A DNA stretch of 64,000 nucleotides from Bosea sp. RAC05 (GTDB lineage Bacteria > Pseudomonadota > Alphaproteobacteria > Rhizobiales > Beijerinckiaceae). How positions within the stretch are numbered: position 1 is the first letter of the stretch; each line of letters starts with the position of its first letter. The translations under genes and the position numbers were made by a program. The stretch covers positions 3,768,001 through 3,832,000 of the forward strand of contig NZ_CP016464.1 in assembly GCF_001713455.1 (NCBI RefSeq), read 5' to 3'. Below the pieces are notes generated by a model. It was given only the letters and a program-made list of their open reading frames with translations, did not search any database and had not been told where the DNA came from. Positions 44,329-52,655 of the stretch are shown here, in pieces.

Positions 44329-44997
44329 ATGACCACCTGGCGGCCGAAATTCATCACCTTCGACTGCTACGGCACCCTGATCTATTTCGAGATGGGCCCC
44401 GCCGCGCGTCGCGTCTATGGCGCGCGCCTGTCGCCTGCGCAGATGGACGCCTTCGTCGAGGATTTCAGCAGCTATCGCCTCGATGAGGTGCTCGGCCCCT
44501 GGAAGCCCTATCAGGACGTCGTCCGCAACGCCGTCGCGCGCACCTGCAAGCTCCACGGCTTCGCCTATGACCCCGCCGATGCCCAGGCAATCATCGACGA
44601 GATCCCGACCTGGGGCCCGCATCCCGACGTGCCGGCCGGCCTCGCCAAGGTCGCGAAGGAAATCCCCCTCGTCATCCTCTCGAACTCGATGACCGACCTG
44701 ATCCCGCATTCGGTCGCCCGGCTCGGCGCGCCCTTCCATGCTGCCTACACGGCGCAGGAGGCCCAGGCCTACAAGCCCCGCATGCAGGCCTTCGAATACA
44801 TGTTCGACCAGCTCGGCTGCGGGCCGCAGGACGTGATGCACTGCTCGTCCAGCTTCCGCTACGACCTGATGACGGCCCATGACATGAAGATCGGCCAGCG
44901 CGTCTTCGTCAATCGCGGCCACGAGCCGCCCAACCCCTATTACGGCTACAGCGAGATCAGCGGCATCGACGGGCTCCCCGGCCTCGTCGGGCTCTGA
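44329..44997 (+). CDS. HAD-superfamily hydrolase, haloacid dehalogenase type II-like
   Basis: This 222-residue protein has the nucleophile motif FITFDCYGTLIYF near residue 10, the Ser motif VILSNSMTD, the Lys in AYKPRMQAFEYMF, and the acidic loop HCSSSFRYDLMTAHDM. The pattern and length fit L-2-haloacid dehalogenase-type HAD proteins. ATG at 44329 is preceded by a GAGTGCGG stretch. It is 4 bases from the aldehyde dehydrogenase gene, so the two form an operon. Its substrate in this pathway is unclear. Confidence 0.87.
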   Translation: MTTWRPKFITFDCYGTLIYFEMGPAARRVYGARLSPAQMDAFVEDFSSYRLDEVLGPWKPYQDVVRNAVARTCKLHGFAYDPADAQAIIDEIPTWGPHPDVPAGLAKVAKEIPLVILSNSMTDLIPHSVARLGAPFHAAYTAQEAQAYKPRMQAFEYMFDQLGCGPQDVMHCSSSFRYDLMTAHDMKIGQRVFVNRGHEPPNPYYGYSEISGIDGLPGLVGL

Positions 44998-45001
44998 GGC
45001 G

Positions 45002-46471
45002 ATGACCGATTTCGCGCCGGATTCGGTCACCTTTTCGACCGGCCACTACATCGGCGGCGAGGTCGTCCAGGCGGGCGAGCGCATCGCCGTCGCCCGCCCT
45101 TCGGACGGCACGACTTACGCCGATCTGCCGATCGCCGGCGCCGCCATCGTCGACCGCGCCGTCACCAATGCGACGAAGGCGGTCGCGGCGAGCGGCTGGG
45201 CGACGCAGCCGCCGCGCGAACGCGCCCGCGTCCTGCGCCGCTGGGCCGACCTGATCGAGGAGCGCGCGGTCGAACTCGGCCGGCTCGAGTCGGTCGGCTC
45301 AACCCGGCCGATCGCCCAGGCTGTGACGGGAGACGTCGCCAGCGTCGCCGAGGGCATCCGCTTCTTCTCCGAATGGGCCGACAAGCTCGGCGGCGAGGTC
45401 GCGGCCACCCGCCAGGACCATCTCGGCCTGATCGTCTCGGAGCCCTATGGCGTCGTCGGCGCGATCACGCCGTGGAACTTCCCGCTCAGCATGGCCTCCT
45501 GGAAGGTCGGCCCGGCGCTCGCGGCGGGCAACGCCATCGTGCTGAAGCCCTCGGAGCTGACGCCGTTTTCGACTGTGCGGCTGGCGGAACTCGCCGTGGA
45601 AGCAGGCATCCCTGCCGGCATCTTCAATGTCGTGCAGGGCAATGGCGTCGTCACCGGCGATGCGCTGTCGCGCCACCAGGGCATCGCCAAGCTCTCCTTT
45701 ACCGGCTCGACCCGCACCGGCATCGCCGTGATGAAGGCGGCCGCCGAAAGCGGCATCAAGCCGGTGACGCTGGAACTCGGCGGGAAGAGCCCGCAACTCG
45801 TCTTCGCCGATGCCGATCTGGACAAGGCCGCCGCCTGCATCGCCGGTTCGCTGCTCGCCAATGCCGGCCAGGCCTGCGTCGCCGGCTCGCGGCTGATCGT
45901 CCAGCGCCCGGTCATGGCAGAACTGGTGGCGCGGCTGCAGGCGAGGCTCGCCACGGTCACGCCGGGCCCGACCTGGAAGGCCGCGACGGGCTATGCGCCG
46001 ATCATCTCGGAGACGCAGGCCCGGCGCATCGACGACATCCTCGAACGCAGCCGCCTGCAGGGCGCGGAATGCCTGCTCGGCGGGGCGCGCATCGAGGGCC
46101 ATGGCGGCGCTTTCTACCAGCCGACGCTGCTTGCAGGCGTGACCGCACAGACGGCGGCGGTGCGCGAGGAGATCTTCGGCCCGGTGCTGACGATCCAGGC
46201 CTTCGACGACGAGGCCGAGGGGTTGAGCCTCGCCGACCATCCCGAATACGGGCTCGCGGCCGGCGTCTATACCGCCGATCTCGGCCGCGGCCTGCGCGCC
46301 ATGCGGGCGCTCAAGGCCGGCACCGTCTGGATCAACCGCTACAGCCGCACGCTCGACTTCATCCTGCCGACCGGCGGCTACAAGAGCTCCGGCATCGGCA
46401 AGGACCTCGGCCGCCAGGCGGTGGAGGCCAATCTGCGCCACAAGACGGTGCTGATCGACATCGGCGGGTGA
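45002..46471 (+). CDS. NAD(P)-dependent aldehyde dehydrogenase
   Basis: This 489-residue protein has the nucleotide-binding NFPLSMASWKVGPALAAGN, the Glu base in VTLELGGKSPQLVF and the nucleophile Cys in ANAGQACVAGSRLI. It oxidises an aldehyde to a carboxylate. The residues near PWNFPL and EIFGPVLTIQAFDDE match betaine-aldehyde/gamma-aminobutyraldehyde-type enzymes. It probably handles the aldehyde made by the neighbouring amine oxidoreductases. Confidence 0.9.
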   Translation: MTDFAPDSVTFSTGHYIGGEVVQAGERIAVARPSDGTTYADLPIAGAAIVDRAVTNATKAVAASGWATQPPRERARVLRRWADLIEERAVELGRLESVGSTRPIAQAVTGDVASVAEGIRFFSEWADKLGGEVAATRQDHLGLIVSEPYGVVGAITPWNFPLSMASWKVGPALAAGNAIVLKPSELTPFSTVRLAELAVEAGIPAGIFNVVQGNGVVTGDALSRHQGIAKLSFTGSTRTGIAVMKAAAESGIKPVTLELGGKSPQLVFADADLDKAAACIAGSLLANAGQACVAGSRLIVQRPVMAELVARLQARLATVTPGPTWKAATGYAPIISETQARRIDDILERSRLQGAECLLGGARIEGHGGAFYQPTLLAGVTAQTAAVREEIFGPVLTIQAFDDEAEGLSLADHPEYGLAAGVYTADLGRGLRAMRALKAGTVWINRYSRTLDFILPTGGYKSSGIGKDLGRQAVEANLRHKTVLIDIGG

Positions 46472-46505
46472 GCGAACAGCCTGCCCGCTCGCCTCGGAAA
46501 CACCG

Positions 46506-46613
46506 CGTCATCCCGGCCGCAGCGAAGCGGAGCGCCGGGATCCATCGGAGGGCTCGGCGCCCGATGATGGATCCCGGAGCGGCGCGGCATTCGCCGCTTG
46601 TCCGGGATGACGC
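46506..46613. repeat. Intergenic palindromic repeat, GTCATCCCGG type
   Basis: GCGTCATCCCGGCCGCAGCG at 46506 onward, then CGCCGGGATCCATC near 46533, mirrors GATGGATCCCGG near 46564 and TCCGGGATGACGC at 46600-46613. It is a different family from the GTCATTGCGAGC elements. It lies between the converging aldehyde dehydrogenase and FAD oxidoreductase genes and may terminate both. Confidence 0.8.
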
Positions 46614-46640
46614 CGCGGTTCGTGCGCGAAGCGATCCGCC

Positions 46641-47918
46641 TCAGTGCCGCCAGTCCTGATAGCGGTAATACATCCCGACGAAGGGCAGGAACCAGGGCGG
46701 GCCGAAATGGCCGGGCACCACCGGCCAGTCGAGCCCGGCGAGCGGGTTGGCGGCGGTGTCCCCGCCCATCACCCGGGCCATGATCTTCCCCATATGCACC
46801 GACATCTGCGTGCCGTGGCCGCTATAGCCGGTCGCGTAGAACACGCCGTCGCGCTCACCGGCGCGCGGCAGCCGGTCGGCGGTCATGTCGACGAGCCCGC
46901 CCCAGCAATAGTCGATCCGCGTCTGCGCGAGCTGCGGGAACAGCTCGAGCATCCGCGCCTTCAGGATGGCGCCGCTCTTGGCGTCGGACGACGGGCTCGA
47001 CAGGGCGAAGCGGGCCCGCCCGCCGAAGATCAGGCGGTTGTCGGGCGTCAGCCGGAAGTAGTTGCCGATGTTCATCGTCGTCGTCGCCGTGCGGCGCGTC
47101 GGCATGATCGAGGCGGCGAGATTGTCCGAGAGCGGCTCGGTCGCGATGATGAAGCTGCCGACGGGCACGATCCGGCGGCGCAGCCAGGCGAACGGCCCCT
47201 GGCGCGAGGCGCCGGTCGCCAGCAGCACCTGACTGGCTTCCAGCGACCCGCGCGTCGTGACGACGCGATGCGCCTGCCCGGCGATCCGCTGAAGCGACGT
47301 GACCGCGGCGCCTTCATGAATCTGGGCCCCCGCCCGGGCCGCGGCCTCCGCCAGACCGACGCCGAAGCGGCCCATATGCATATGCGCGCTGCGCGGGAAG
47401 ACGAGCCCGCCATGGAAACCCGAGGAGCCGATCTCGCTCTGGACATCGCCCGGCGCGACGACCTCGAGATCGGGCTCGACGGTGGACTTGAGCAACTCGG
47501 CGCTCTTCTGGAGCTTGGCGAAATGGCCGGGCTTGGCCGCGAGCTTGATCTTGCCGGTGCGGGTGAAGTCGCAGTCGATCGCCTCCTCCTTCACCAGCGC
47601 CTCGACCGTGTCGACGCCGTCGTCGAAGACCCGGTAGAGCGCGCTCGCCCGCTCGATGCCGATCTGCGCCGCCAGCCCGCCGAGATCATGCGCCAGACCG
47701 TTGTTGCAATGCCCGCCATTGCGGCCCGAGGCCTCGCCGACGACGCGTCCGGCCTCCAGCACGGCAACGCGCGCGCCGGCCTTCGCCAGGCTGCGCGCGG
47801 CCGACAGACCGGTGAAGCCCCCGCCGATCACCGCGACGTCGACCTGGCCTTCGACCGGCTCCGTCGAGCCCGAAGTGAAGCGCGGCGCGGAGGCCAGCCA
47901 ATAGGGTTCGAGCTTCAT
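46641..47918 (-). CDS. FAD-dependent oxidoreductase, gamma-glutamylputrescine oxidase-like
   Basis: This 425-residue DAO-type protein starts MKLEPYWLASAPRF, a pattern seen in PuuB-like oxidases, followed by VAVIGGGFTGLSAARSLAKAG. It has RNGGHCNNGLAHDL and the C-terminal YSGHGTQMSVHMGKIMA. It may oxidise an amine such as gamma-glutamylputrescine, using oxygen. The start at 47918 fits the family; a longer in-frame reading adds only Pro/Arg-rich residues. It diverges from the GNAT gene at 48103. Confidence 0.87.
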   Translation of the reverse strand: MKLEPYWLASAPRFTSGSTEPVEGQVDVAVIGGGFTGLSAARSLAKAGARVAVLEAGRVVGEASGRNGGHCNNGLAHDLGGLAAQIGIERASALYRVFDDGVDTVEALVKEEAIDCDFTRTGKIKLAAKPGHFAKLQKSAELLKSTVEPDLEVVAPGDVQSEIGSSGFHGGLVFPRSAHMHMGRFGVGLAEAAARAGAQIHEGAAVTSLQRIAGQAHRVVTTRGSLEASQVLLATGASRQGPFAWLRRRIVPVGSFIIATEPLSDNLAASIMPTRRTATTTMNIGNYFRLTPDNRLIFGGRARFALSSPSSDAKSGAILKARMLELFPQLAQTRIDYCWGGLVDMTADRLPRAGERDGVFYATGYSGHGTQMSVHMGKIMARVMGGDTAANPLAGLDWPVVPGHFGPPWFLPFVGMYYRYQDWRH

Positions 47919-48102
47919 CGCGGATCGGCCTCGATCGGGAGCAGGGCCCGGCCGGCACCCGCGCGCAGGCGCGACGGGCCGCCGCGCCGGGGCGGAGAAC
48001 ACATAGCTTGCACGAGCCTAACCCGCTGTATTGTATGAATTATGCTATTCCCGAGCGGCCTCGGCGGCCCTATGATCGGCGACTTCCCGTGAGGCACAGG
48101 CC

Positions 48103-48978
48103 TTGGCTTACAGAACGGCAAAGCGCCGGCTCGGCTACGAGATCGCCATCCGGCCGATGGCGGAGGCCGATCTCGACCAGCTGCATCAGCTCTCGATCGG
48201 CGTCGGCTGGCCGCATCGCCCCGAGGACTGGCGCCTCGTCATCGGGCTCGGCCACGGCGTCGTCGCCTGCGACGCGATCGGCCGGGTGCTGGGCTCGGCG
48301 ATGTGGTGGCCCTTCGGCGAGAGCTTCGCGACGGTGGGCATGGTCATCACCTCGCCGCGCCTGCAGGCGCAAGGTGCCGGCCGCGAGCTGATGGACATGA
48401 TCTTCGCGCAGTCGGGCACGCGCGACCTGCGCCTCAACTCCACCAAGGCCGGCTACCGGCTCTACCGCTCGCTCGGCTTCGAGGCGATCGGCCGCGTCTT
48501 CCAGCATCAGGGCAAGGCGCTGCCGCCCGCTGCCCCGGTCGCCGCCCTGCCCGGCCTGCGCCCGGTGGTCCCCGGCGATCTCGACGCGCTCGCCCGCCTC
48601 GACGCGAGCGCCTATGGCGCCGACCGTCATCAGGCCCTCGCCGCGCTGCTCTCGACCTCGGTCGGCACGCTCGTGGAGCGTGACGGCGCGATCGTCGGCT
48701 TCGCCCTCTGCCGCCCCTTCGGCCGCGGCCATGTCGTCGGGCCCATCGTGGCGGAGGATGATGCGATGGCGATCGCCTTGCTCACGCCGCATGTCGAGGC
48801 CCATCAGGGCGAATTCCTGCGCGTCGACACCGCGCAGGAACAGGGCGCCTTCGGCGCCTTCCTCGAATCCTGCGGCCTGACGATCTTCGATACGGTCACC
48901 CCGATGATCCGCGGCCGCAGCCACGGCCCCAGCGGCCCCGCGCGCATCTTCGGGCTGGTCAACCAGGCGCTGGGCTGA
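48103..48978 (+). CDS. Tandem-domain GNAT acetyltransferase, copy 1
   Basis: This 291-residue protein has an N-terminal GNAT domain (IRPMAEADLDQLHQLSIGVG, VITSPRLQAQGAGRELMDMIF, with the acetyl-CoA loop near QGAGR) and a C-terminal GNAT-like half from about residue 145 (LRPVVPGDLDALARLDASAYGADR). The start is TTG at 48103 with AGGCACAGG upstream, since no in-frame ATG fits. It is clearly related to the protein at 52.7-53.5 kb (WPHRPEDW and IGLGHGVV are shared in both). Substrate unknown. Confidence 0.85.
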   Translation: MAYRTAKRRLGYEIAIRPMAEADLDQLHQLSIGVGWPHRPEDWRLVIGLGHGVVACDAIGRVLGSAMWWPFGESFATVGMVITSPRLQAQGAGRELMDMIFAQSGTRDLRLNSTKAGYRLYRSLGFEAIGRVFQHQGKALPPAAPVAALPGLRPVVPGDLDALARLDASAYGADRHQALAALLSTSVGTLVERDGAIVGFALCRPFGRGHVVGPIVAEDDAMAIALLTPHVEAHQGEFLRVDTAQEQGAFGAFLESCGLTIFDTVTPMIRGRSHGPSGPARIFGLVNQALG

Positions 48979-48985
48979 ATCCACT

Positions 48986-49066
48986 CGTCATTGCGAGCGC
49001 AGCGAAGCAATCCAGCTCCGCTCGCCCGACGTCCCCCTGGATTCCTTCGCTACGCTCGCAATGACG
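48986..49066. repeat. Intergenic palindromic repeat, GTCATTGCGAGC family, copy 3
   Basis: CGTCATTGCGAGCGCAGCGA and onward to 49015 is mirrored by CTGGATTCCTTCGCTACGCT and GCAATGACG up to 49066. It lies 8 bases after the GNAT stop and 20 bases before the Lrp stop, between converging genes. It is the third member of this family in the window. Confidence 0.85.
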
Positions 49067-49085
49067 GGTCAGGGACCCGCGTCGC

Positions 49086-49574
49086 TCATACGTCGAAGAG
49101 AACCGGCAGCGGATAACCCGGCTTCTGGATCGGCGACTTGATCACGACATAGCTGAAGTACTTGGAGATGCCGATGTTGCGGTCGAGCAGGGTCTCGATC
49201 AGCGACTGGTAATGCGTCAGCCCGCGCGTGACGAACTTGACGAGATAGTCGTAGCCGCCGCTGACCATGTGGCACTCCACCACCTCGTCGACCCGGCGCA
49301 GGGCCGTCTCGAAGCGGATGAAATACTCCTTGGTGTGGTCGGCCAGCGTCACCTCGGTGAAGACGGTGATCGTCTCGCCGAGCTTCTGCAGGTTGATCGT
49401 CGCGCCATAGCCGGAGATGAACCCCGCCTGCTCCAGCCGCTTGACGCGCAGCAGGCAGGGGCTCGGCGAAAGGCCGACCGCATCGGCCAGATTGACGTTG
49501 GTGATCCGGCTGTTGTTCTGCAGCTCGATCAGGATTTTCATGTCGATGCGGTCGAGCCGCACGCCCGGTGTCAC
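49086..49574 (-). CDS. Lrp/AsnC-family transcriptional regulator
   Basis: This 162-residue regulator has an N-terminal helix-turn-helix (LDRIDMKILIELQNNSRITN, VGLSPSPCLLRVKRLEQAG) and a C-terminal RAM effector domain (VTLADHTKEYFIRFETAL, ECHMVSGGYDYLVKFVTRG). The start is GTG at 49574. It lies 106 bases downstream of the aminotransferase gene on the same strand and probably controls amino-acid or amine catabolism genes here. Confidence 0.92.
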   Translation of the reverse strand: MTPGVRLDRIDMKILIELQNNSRITNVNLADAVGLSPSPCLLRVKRLEQAGFISGYGATINLQKLGETITVFTEVTLADHTKEYFIRFETALRRVDEVVECHMVSGGYDYLVKFVTRGLTHYQSLIETLLDRNIGISKYFSYVVIKSPIQKPGYPLPVLFDV

Positions 49575-49680
49575 GTCGAAAGCCTCACCCCACCCCCGGC
49601 GCGCAGCCCCTCGCGGAGCCGCCGCCGTCGCGTCAACCTAGACCGTCGGCGCCTCCCGGCAAAGCAAGGATCGCGCCGCC

Positions 49681-51075
49681 TCAGGCCGCCTTTGCGGGCG
49701 CAAGAGCCGCCTGCACTTCGGGCAGATCGAGCATGTCGTCGAGCGTCTGGCGCAGGCGCGAGACGATCAGGTCGATCTCGCTCTCGCTGCAGCACAGCGG
49801 CGGCGCCAGCCCGATGATGTCGTCGGCGAAGGCGCGGAAGATCACGCCATTGGCATAGCCGCGAGCGAAGAGATGGTCGGCCAGCTTGACGCTGCGCGGC
49901 AGCTTGTCCTTGCTCGCCTTGTCGGCGACGAGTTCGATGCCGGCGAGCAGGCCGCGCGCCCGCACTTCGCCGACCAGCGGATGGTCGGCCAGGGTGGCGA
50001 GCCTCTTTTCGAAATAGGCGCCGACGCGCTGGCCATTGGCCAGAATGCCGCCCTCGTCATAGAGCCGGAGCACTTCGAGCGCGACGGCCGCCGAGACCGG
50101 GTGGCCGGAATAGGTCTGGCCATGGCCGATGGGGCCGCCCTCCGGGGCATTGTCCTTGATGCCGCGATAGATCTTTTCGCCGATCGCGAGTGCGCCCAGC
50201 GGCGCGTAGCCCGAGGTCAGCCCCTTCGCCATCGTCATCAGATCGGGCACGACGCCCTCCCCCTCGCAGGCGAACATCGGCCCCGTGCGGCCGAAGCCGG
50301 TGATGACCTCGTCGGCGAGGAACAGGATGTCGAGCTCAGTGGCCGTGTCGCGCATCGCCTTGAGCCAGCCCTTCGGCGGCACGATGACGCCACCCGAGCC
50401 GATCACCGGCTCGCAGAAGAACGCGGCGACATTCTCCGCGCCCAGTTCCGCCACCTTGGCGCGCAGCGAGGCGACGCTGGCCGCGATCACCGAGGCGTCG
50501 TCGGAGCCCGTCGGATTGCGATAGGCGTAAGGCGCGGCGACATAGTGCCGGACATGCGCCGGGAAGTCGAAATTCGCATGGAAGGCCGGCAGCGCGGTCA
50601 CGCCCGCACCCGTCGAGCTCGAGCCGTGATAGCCGCGCTCCAGCGAGAGGATCGCCTTCTTCGTCGGCCGCCCGGTGACGTTGTAGTAGAACTGGATCAG
50701 CCGCAGCGCGCCATCGATGGCATCCGAGCCGCCGAGCGAGAAATAGATGTGGTTGAGGTCGCCCGGGAGGAGTTCGGCGAGCTTGGCGGCCAGCCGGATC
50801 GCGGGCTCGCTGCCGAAGGAGAAATAGCCTGTGGCATAGGGCAGTTCGCGCATTTGAGCGGCTGCCGCCTCGACGATGCTCTCATGCCCGTAGCCGACAT
50901 TGACGCACCACAGCCCGGCGAAGCCGTCGATCAGCTCATGCCCTTCCGAATCCGTGATGAAGGCGCCCTTGGCCGACTTCATGATGGTGACGCCGCGCTT
51001 CTCGTGCCCGGCCCAGTTGGCGACGGGGTGGACCCAATGGAGGCGGTCGAGCGCTTCGAGCGAATTGACGGTCAT
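49681..51075 (-). CDS. Class III aminotransferase, putrescine/beta-alanine-pyruvate type
   Basis: This 464-residue PLP enzyme has the family segments WVHPVANWAGHEKRG, LIDGFAGLWCVNVGYGH, FLADEVITGFGRTG and the PLP Lys in TMAKGLTSGYAPLGA. The N-terminal HPVAN and WC-VN-GYG motifs fit SpuC-type putrescine-pyruvate or similar omega-aminotransferases. With the nearby amine oxidoreductases and aldehyde dehydrogenase it points to amine or polyamine breakdown. The exact amine donor is not determined by the sequence. Confidence 0.9.
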   Translation of the reverse strand: MTVNSLEALDRLHWVHPVANWAGHEKRGVTIMKSAKGAFITDSEGHELIDGFAGLWCVNVGYGHESIVEAAAAQMRELPYATGYFSFGSEPAIRLAAKLAELLPGDLNHIYFSLGGSDAIDGALRLIQFYYNVTGRPTKKAILSLERGYHGSSSTGAGVTALPAFHANFDFPAHVRHYVAAPYAYRNPTGSDDASVIAASVASLRAKVAELGAENVAAFFCEPVIGSGGVIVPPKGWLKAMRDTATELDILFLADEVITGFGRTGPMFACEGEGVVPDLMTMAKGLTSGYAPLGALAIGEKIYRGIKDNAPEGGPIGHGQTYSGHPVSAAVALEVLRLYDEGGILANGQRVGAYFEKRLATLADHPLVGEVRARGLLAGIELVADKASKDKLPRSVKLADHLFARGYANGVIFRAFADDIIGLAPPLCCSESEIDLIVSRLRQTLDDMLDLPEVQAALAPAKAA

Positions 51076-51117
51076 GGCGGGCTCCTGCGGCGCAGATCGG
51101 TGTTGGTTTGACAGGGT

Positions 51118-51552
51118 TCAGGCGGCGCTCTGGAGCGAGGTCTCGCCCACCGGTCGCCGGCGCGGCATCCCGCCCATCTCGCGCAGGTAGCGTCCGGGCG
51201 TGAGGCCGCAGATGTTCTTGAAATGGCGCGAGAAATGGCTCTGGTCGAAGAAGCCGGCCTCGGACGCCGCCTGCGCCATCGGCACGCCGTCGCGCAGCAG
51301 CCGCTTCGCATAGCCGATCCGGCGATGGCAGATGTAGCGGTGCGGCGTCAGCCCGACCTGGCGGCGGAACACCGTCACGAAGCGGCAGACGCTCAGGCCC
51401 GCCAGCGCCGCGAGATCCTCGAGATAGATCGCATCGGTGAAATGGCGTTCGATATGACCGAGCGCGCGCCGGATCCCGTGGCTGGCGGGCAGCGCGGACA
51501 TCGTCATCCCGCTCTCGTAAAGGGCGGGCTCGACCGGGGCTGGCTCGTGCAT
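51118..51552 (-). CDS. Small AraC-type regulator consisting of the DNA-binding domain only
   Basis: This 144-residue protein has only an AraC C-terminal double helix-turn-helix (IRRALGHIERHFTDAIYLED, AGLSVCRFVTVFRRQVGLTPHRY, MAQAASEAGFFDQSHFSRHF, GLTPGRYLREM). The usual N-terminal sensory domain is missing; 25 residues precede the first helix. It lies 42 bases upstream of the aminotransferase gene. Such short members often act as constitutive or stress-type activators. Confidence 0.88.
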   Translation of the reverse strand: MHEPAPVEPALYESGMTMSALPASHGIRRALGHIERHFTDAIYLEDLAALAGLSVCRFVTVFRRQVGLTPHRYICHRRIGYAKRLLRDGVPMAQAASEAGFFDQSHFSRHFKNICGLTPGRYLREMGGMPRRRPVGETSLQSAA

Positions 51553-51718
51553 GGACCTCTTCGACCTCCGCGGACGGATCAGCCATCCTGCGAAGAGGTT
51601 AGAACGGCCGAGGAAGGCTTCGGCACGGCCTTCGGCGCCGCTCGCGACACGACCTGCCCATTTCGCGGTCCCGCGCAGCAGATCGTGCTTCGCTCAAGGG
51701 AAGACGCCGCGCCTGCGA

Positions 51719-52645
51719 TCAGTAGCCGCGCTGTCGGTCGACCGCTCCCAGCAGCGGCTCGCCCGCCTTGTGGCGACGCAGGTTTTCCAGCACGAGGTCC
51801 ACCGCCGTCTCGGGCTGGGTCATGCTGGCGATATGCGGGGTCAGCAGCACGCGCGGATGGCTCCAGAGCGGATGGCCCGGCGTCAGCGGCTCGGGCGTGC
51901 AGACGTCGAGCACCGCGGCCGAGATCTGGCCGCTGTCGAGCGCCGCCAGCAGCGCCTCCTGGTCGAGATGTCCGCCGCGGCCGACATTGACCAGCCGGGC
52001 GCCCTTCGGCAGTTGCGCGAAGAGTTCCGCGCCGAGCATGCCGCGCGTCTCCTCCGTCAGCGGCAGCAGGCAGACGAGGATGTCGGTCCGACCCAGGAAA
52101 TCCGGCAGGCTCTCCGTGCCCGCAAAGCAGGTCACGCCCTCGATCTCACGCGCGGAGCGGCTCCAGCCCGCGACCTGGAAGCCGAGCGTGCGCAGCATCC
52201 GGCAGCAGGCCTCGCCGAGCATGCCGAGGCCGAGCACCCCGACCCGCCGCGTCGAGGCGGGGCGCACGCGGATCTGCTTCCAGACCTCGGCGCGCTGCTG
52301 GCCGACATAGTCGATCAGGTCGCGATGCAGGCCGAGCACAGCCATCGAGACATACTCGACCATGCCGTCGACGATGCCGGTCTCGATCATGCGCGCCACC
52401 GGCAGGTCCGGCGGCAGCTTCGACAGATCGAGATGGTCGACGCCCGCGCCCGAGGACATCAGCAGCTCGAGATTGGGGAAGCGCTCGGCCAGATCGTCCG
52501 GCGGCATCCAGGCGACGAAATAGCGGATCTCCGCGGGGTCGCCGACATCGGGCCAGATCCGGAAGGACAGCTCCGGCGCCTTCTCGGCGAGGATCTTCGC
52601 CCATTCGGCGCCGCGGACCGGATCCGACTTGTAGAGCAGTGCCAT
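51719..52645 (-). CDS. ghrA: Glyoxylate/hydroxypyruvate reductase A-type D-2-hydroxyacid dehydrogenase
   Basis: This 308-residue NAD(P) enzyme starts MALLYKSDPVRGAEWAKILA and reads RVGVLGLGMLGEACCRML (the nucleotide-binding loop), VNVGRGGHLDQEALL and VLLTPHIASMTQPETA with the catalytic His. The length and motifs fit GhrA. It follows the GNAT gene after 10 bases and ends the cupin-GNAT-ghrA operon. The substrate could be glyoxylate, hydroxypyruvate or a related 2-oxoacid. Confidence 0.88.
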   Translation of the reverse strand: MALLYKSDPVRGAEWAKILAEKAPELSFRIWPDVGDPAEIRYFVAWMPPDDLAERFPNLELLMSSGAGVDHLDLSKLPPDLPVARMIETGIVDGMVEYVSMAVLGLHRDLIDYVGQQRAEVWKQIRVRPASTRRVGVLGLGMLGEACCRMLRTLGFQVAGWSRSAREIEGVTCFAGTESLPDFLGRTDILVCLLPLTEETRGMLGAELFAQLPKGARLVNVGRGGHLDQEALLAALDSGQISAAVLDVCTPEPLTPGHPLWSHPRVLLTPHIASMTQPETAVDLVLENLRRHKAGEPLLGAVDRQRGY

Positions 52646-52655
52646 CGTCTTCCCT

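Noticed and set aside
48031..48040. TTGTATGAAT as a third GntR operator
   Set aside because: It matches only one unit of the pair and lacks the 10-11-base spaced partner. It is probably part of an AT-rich promoter region.
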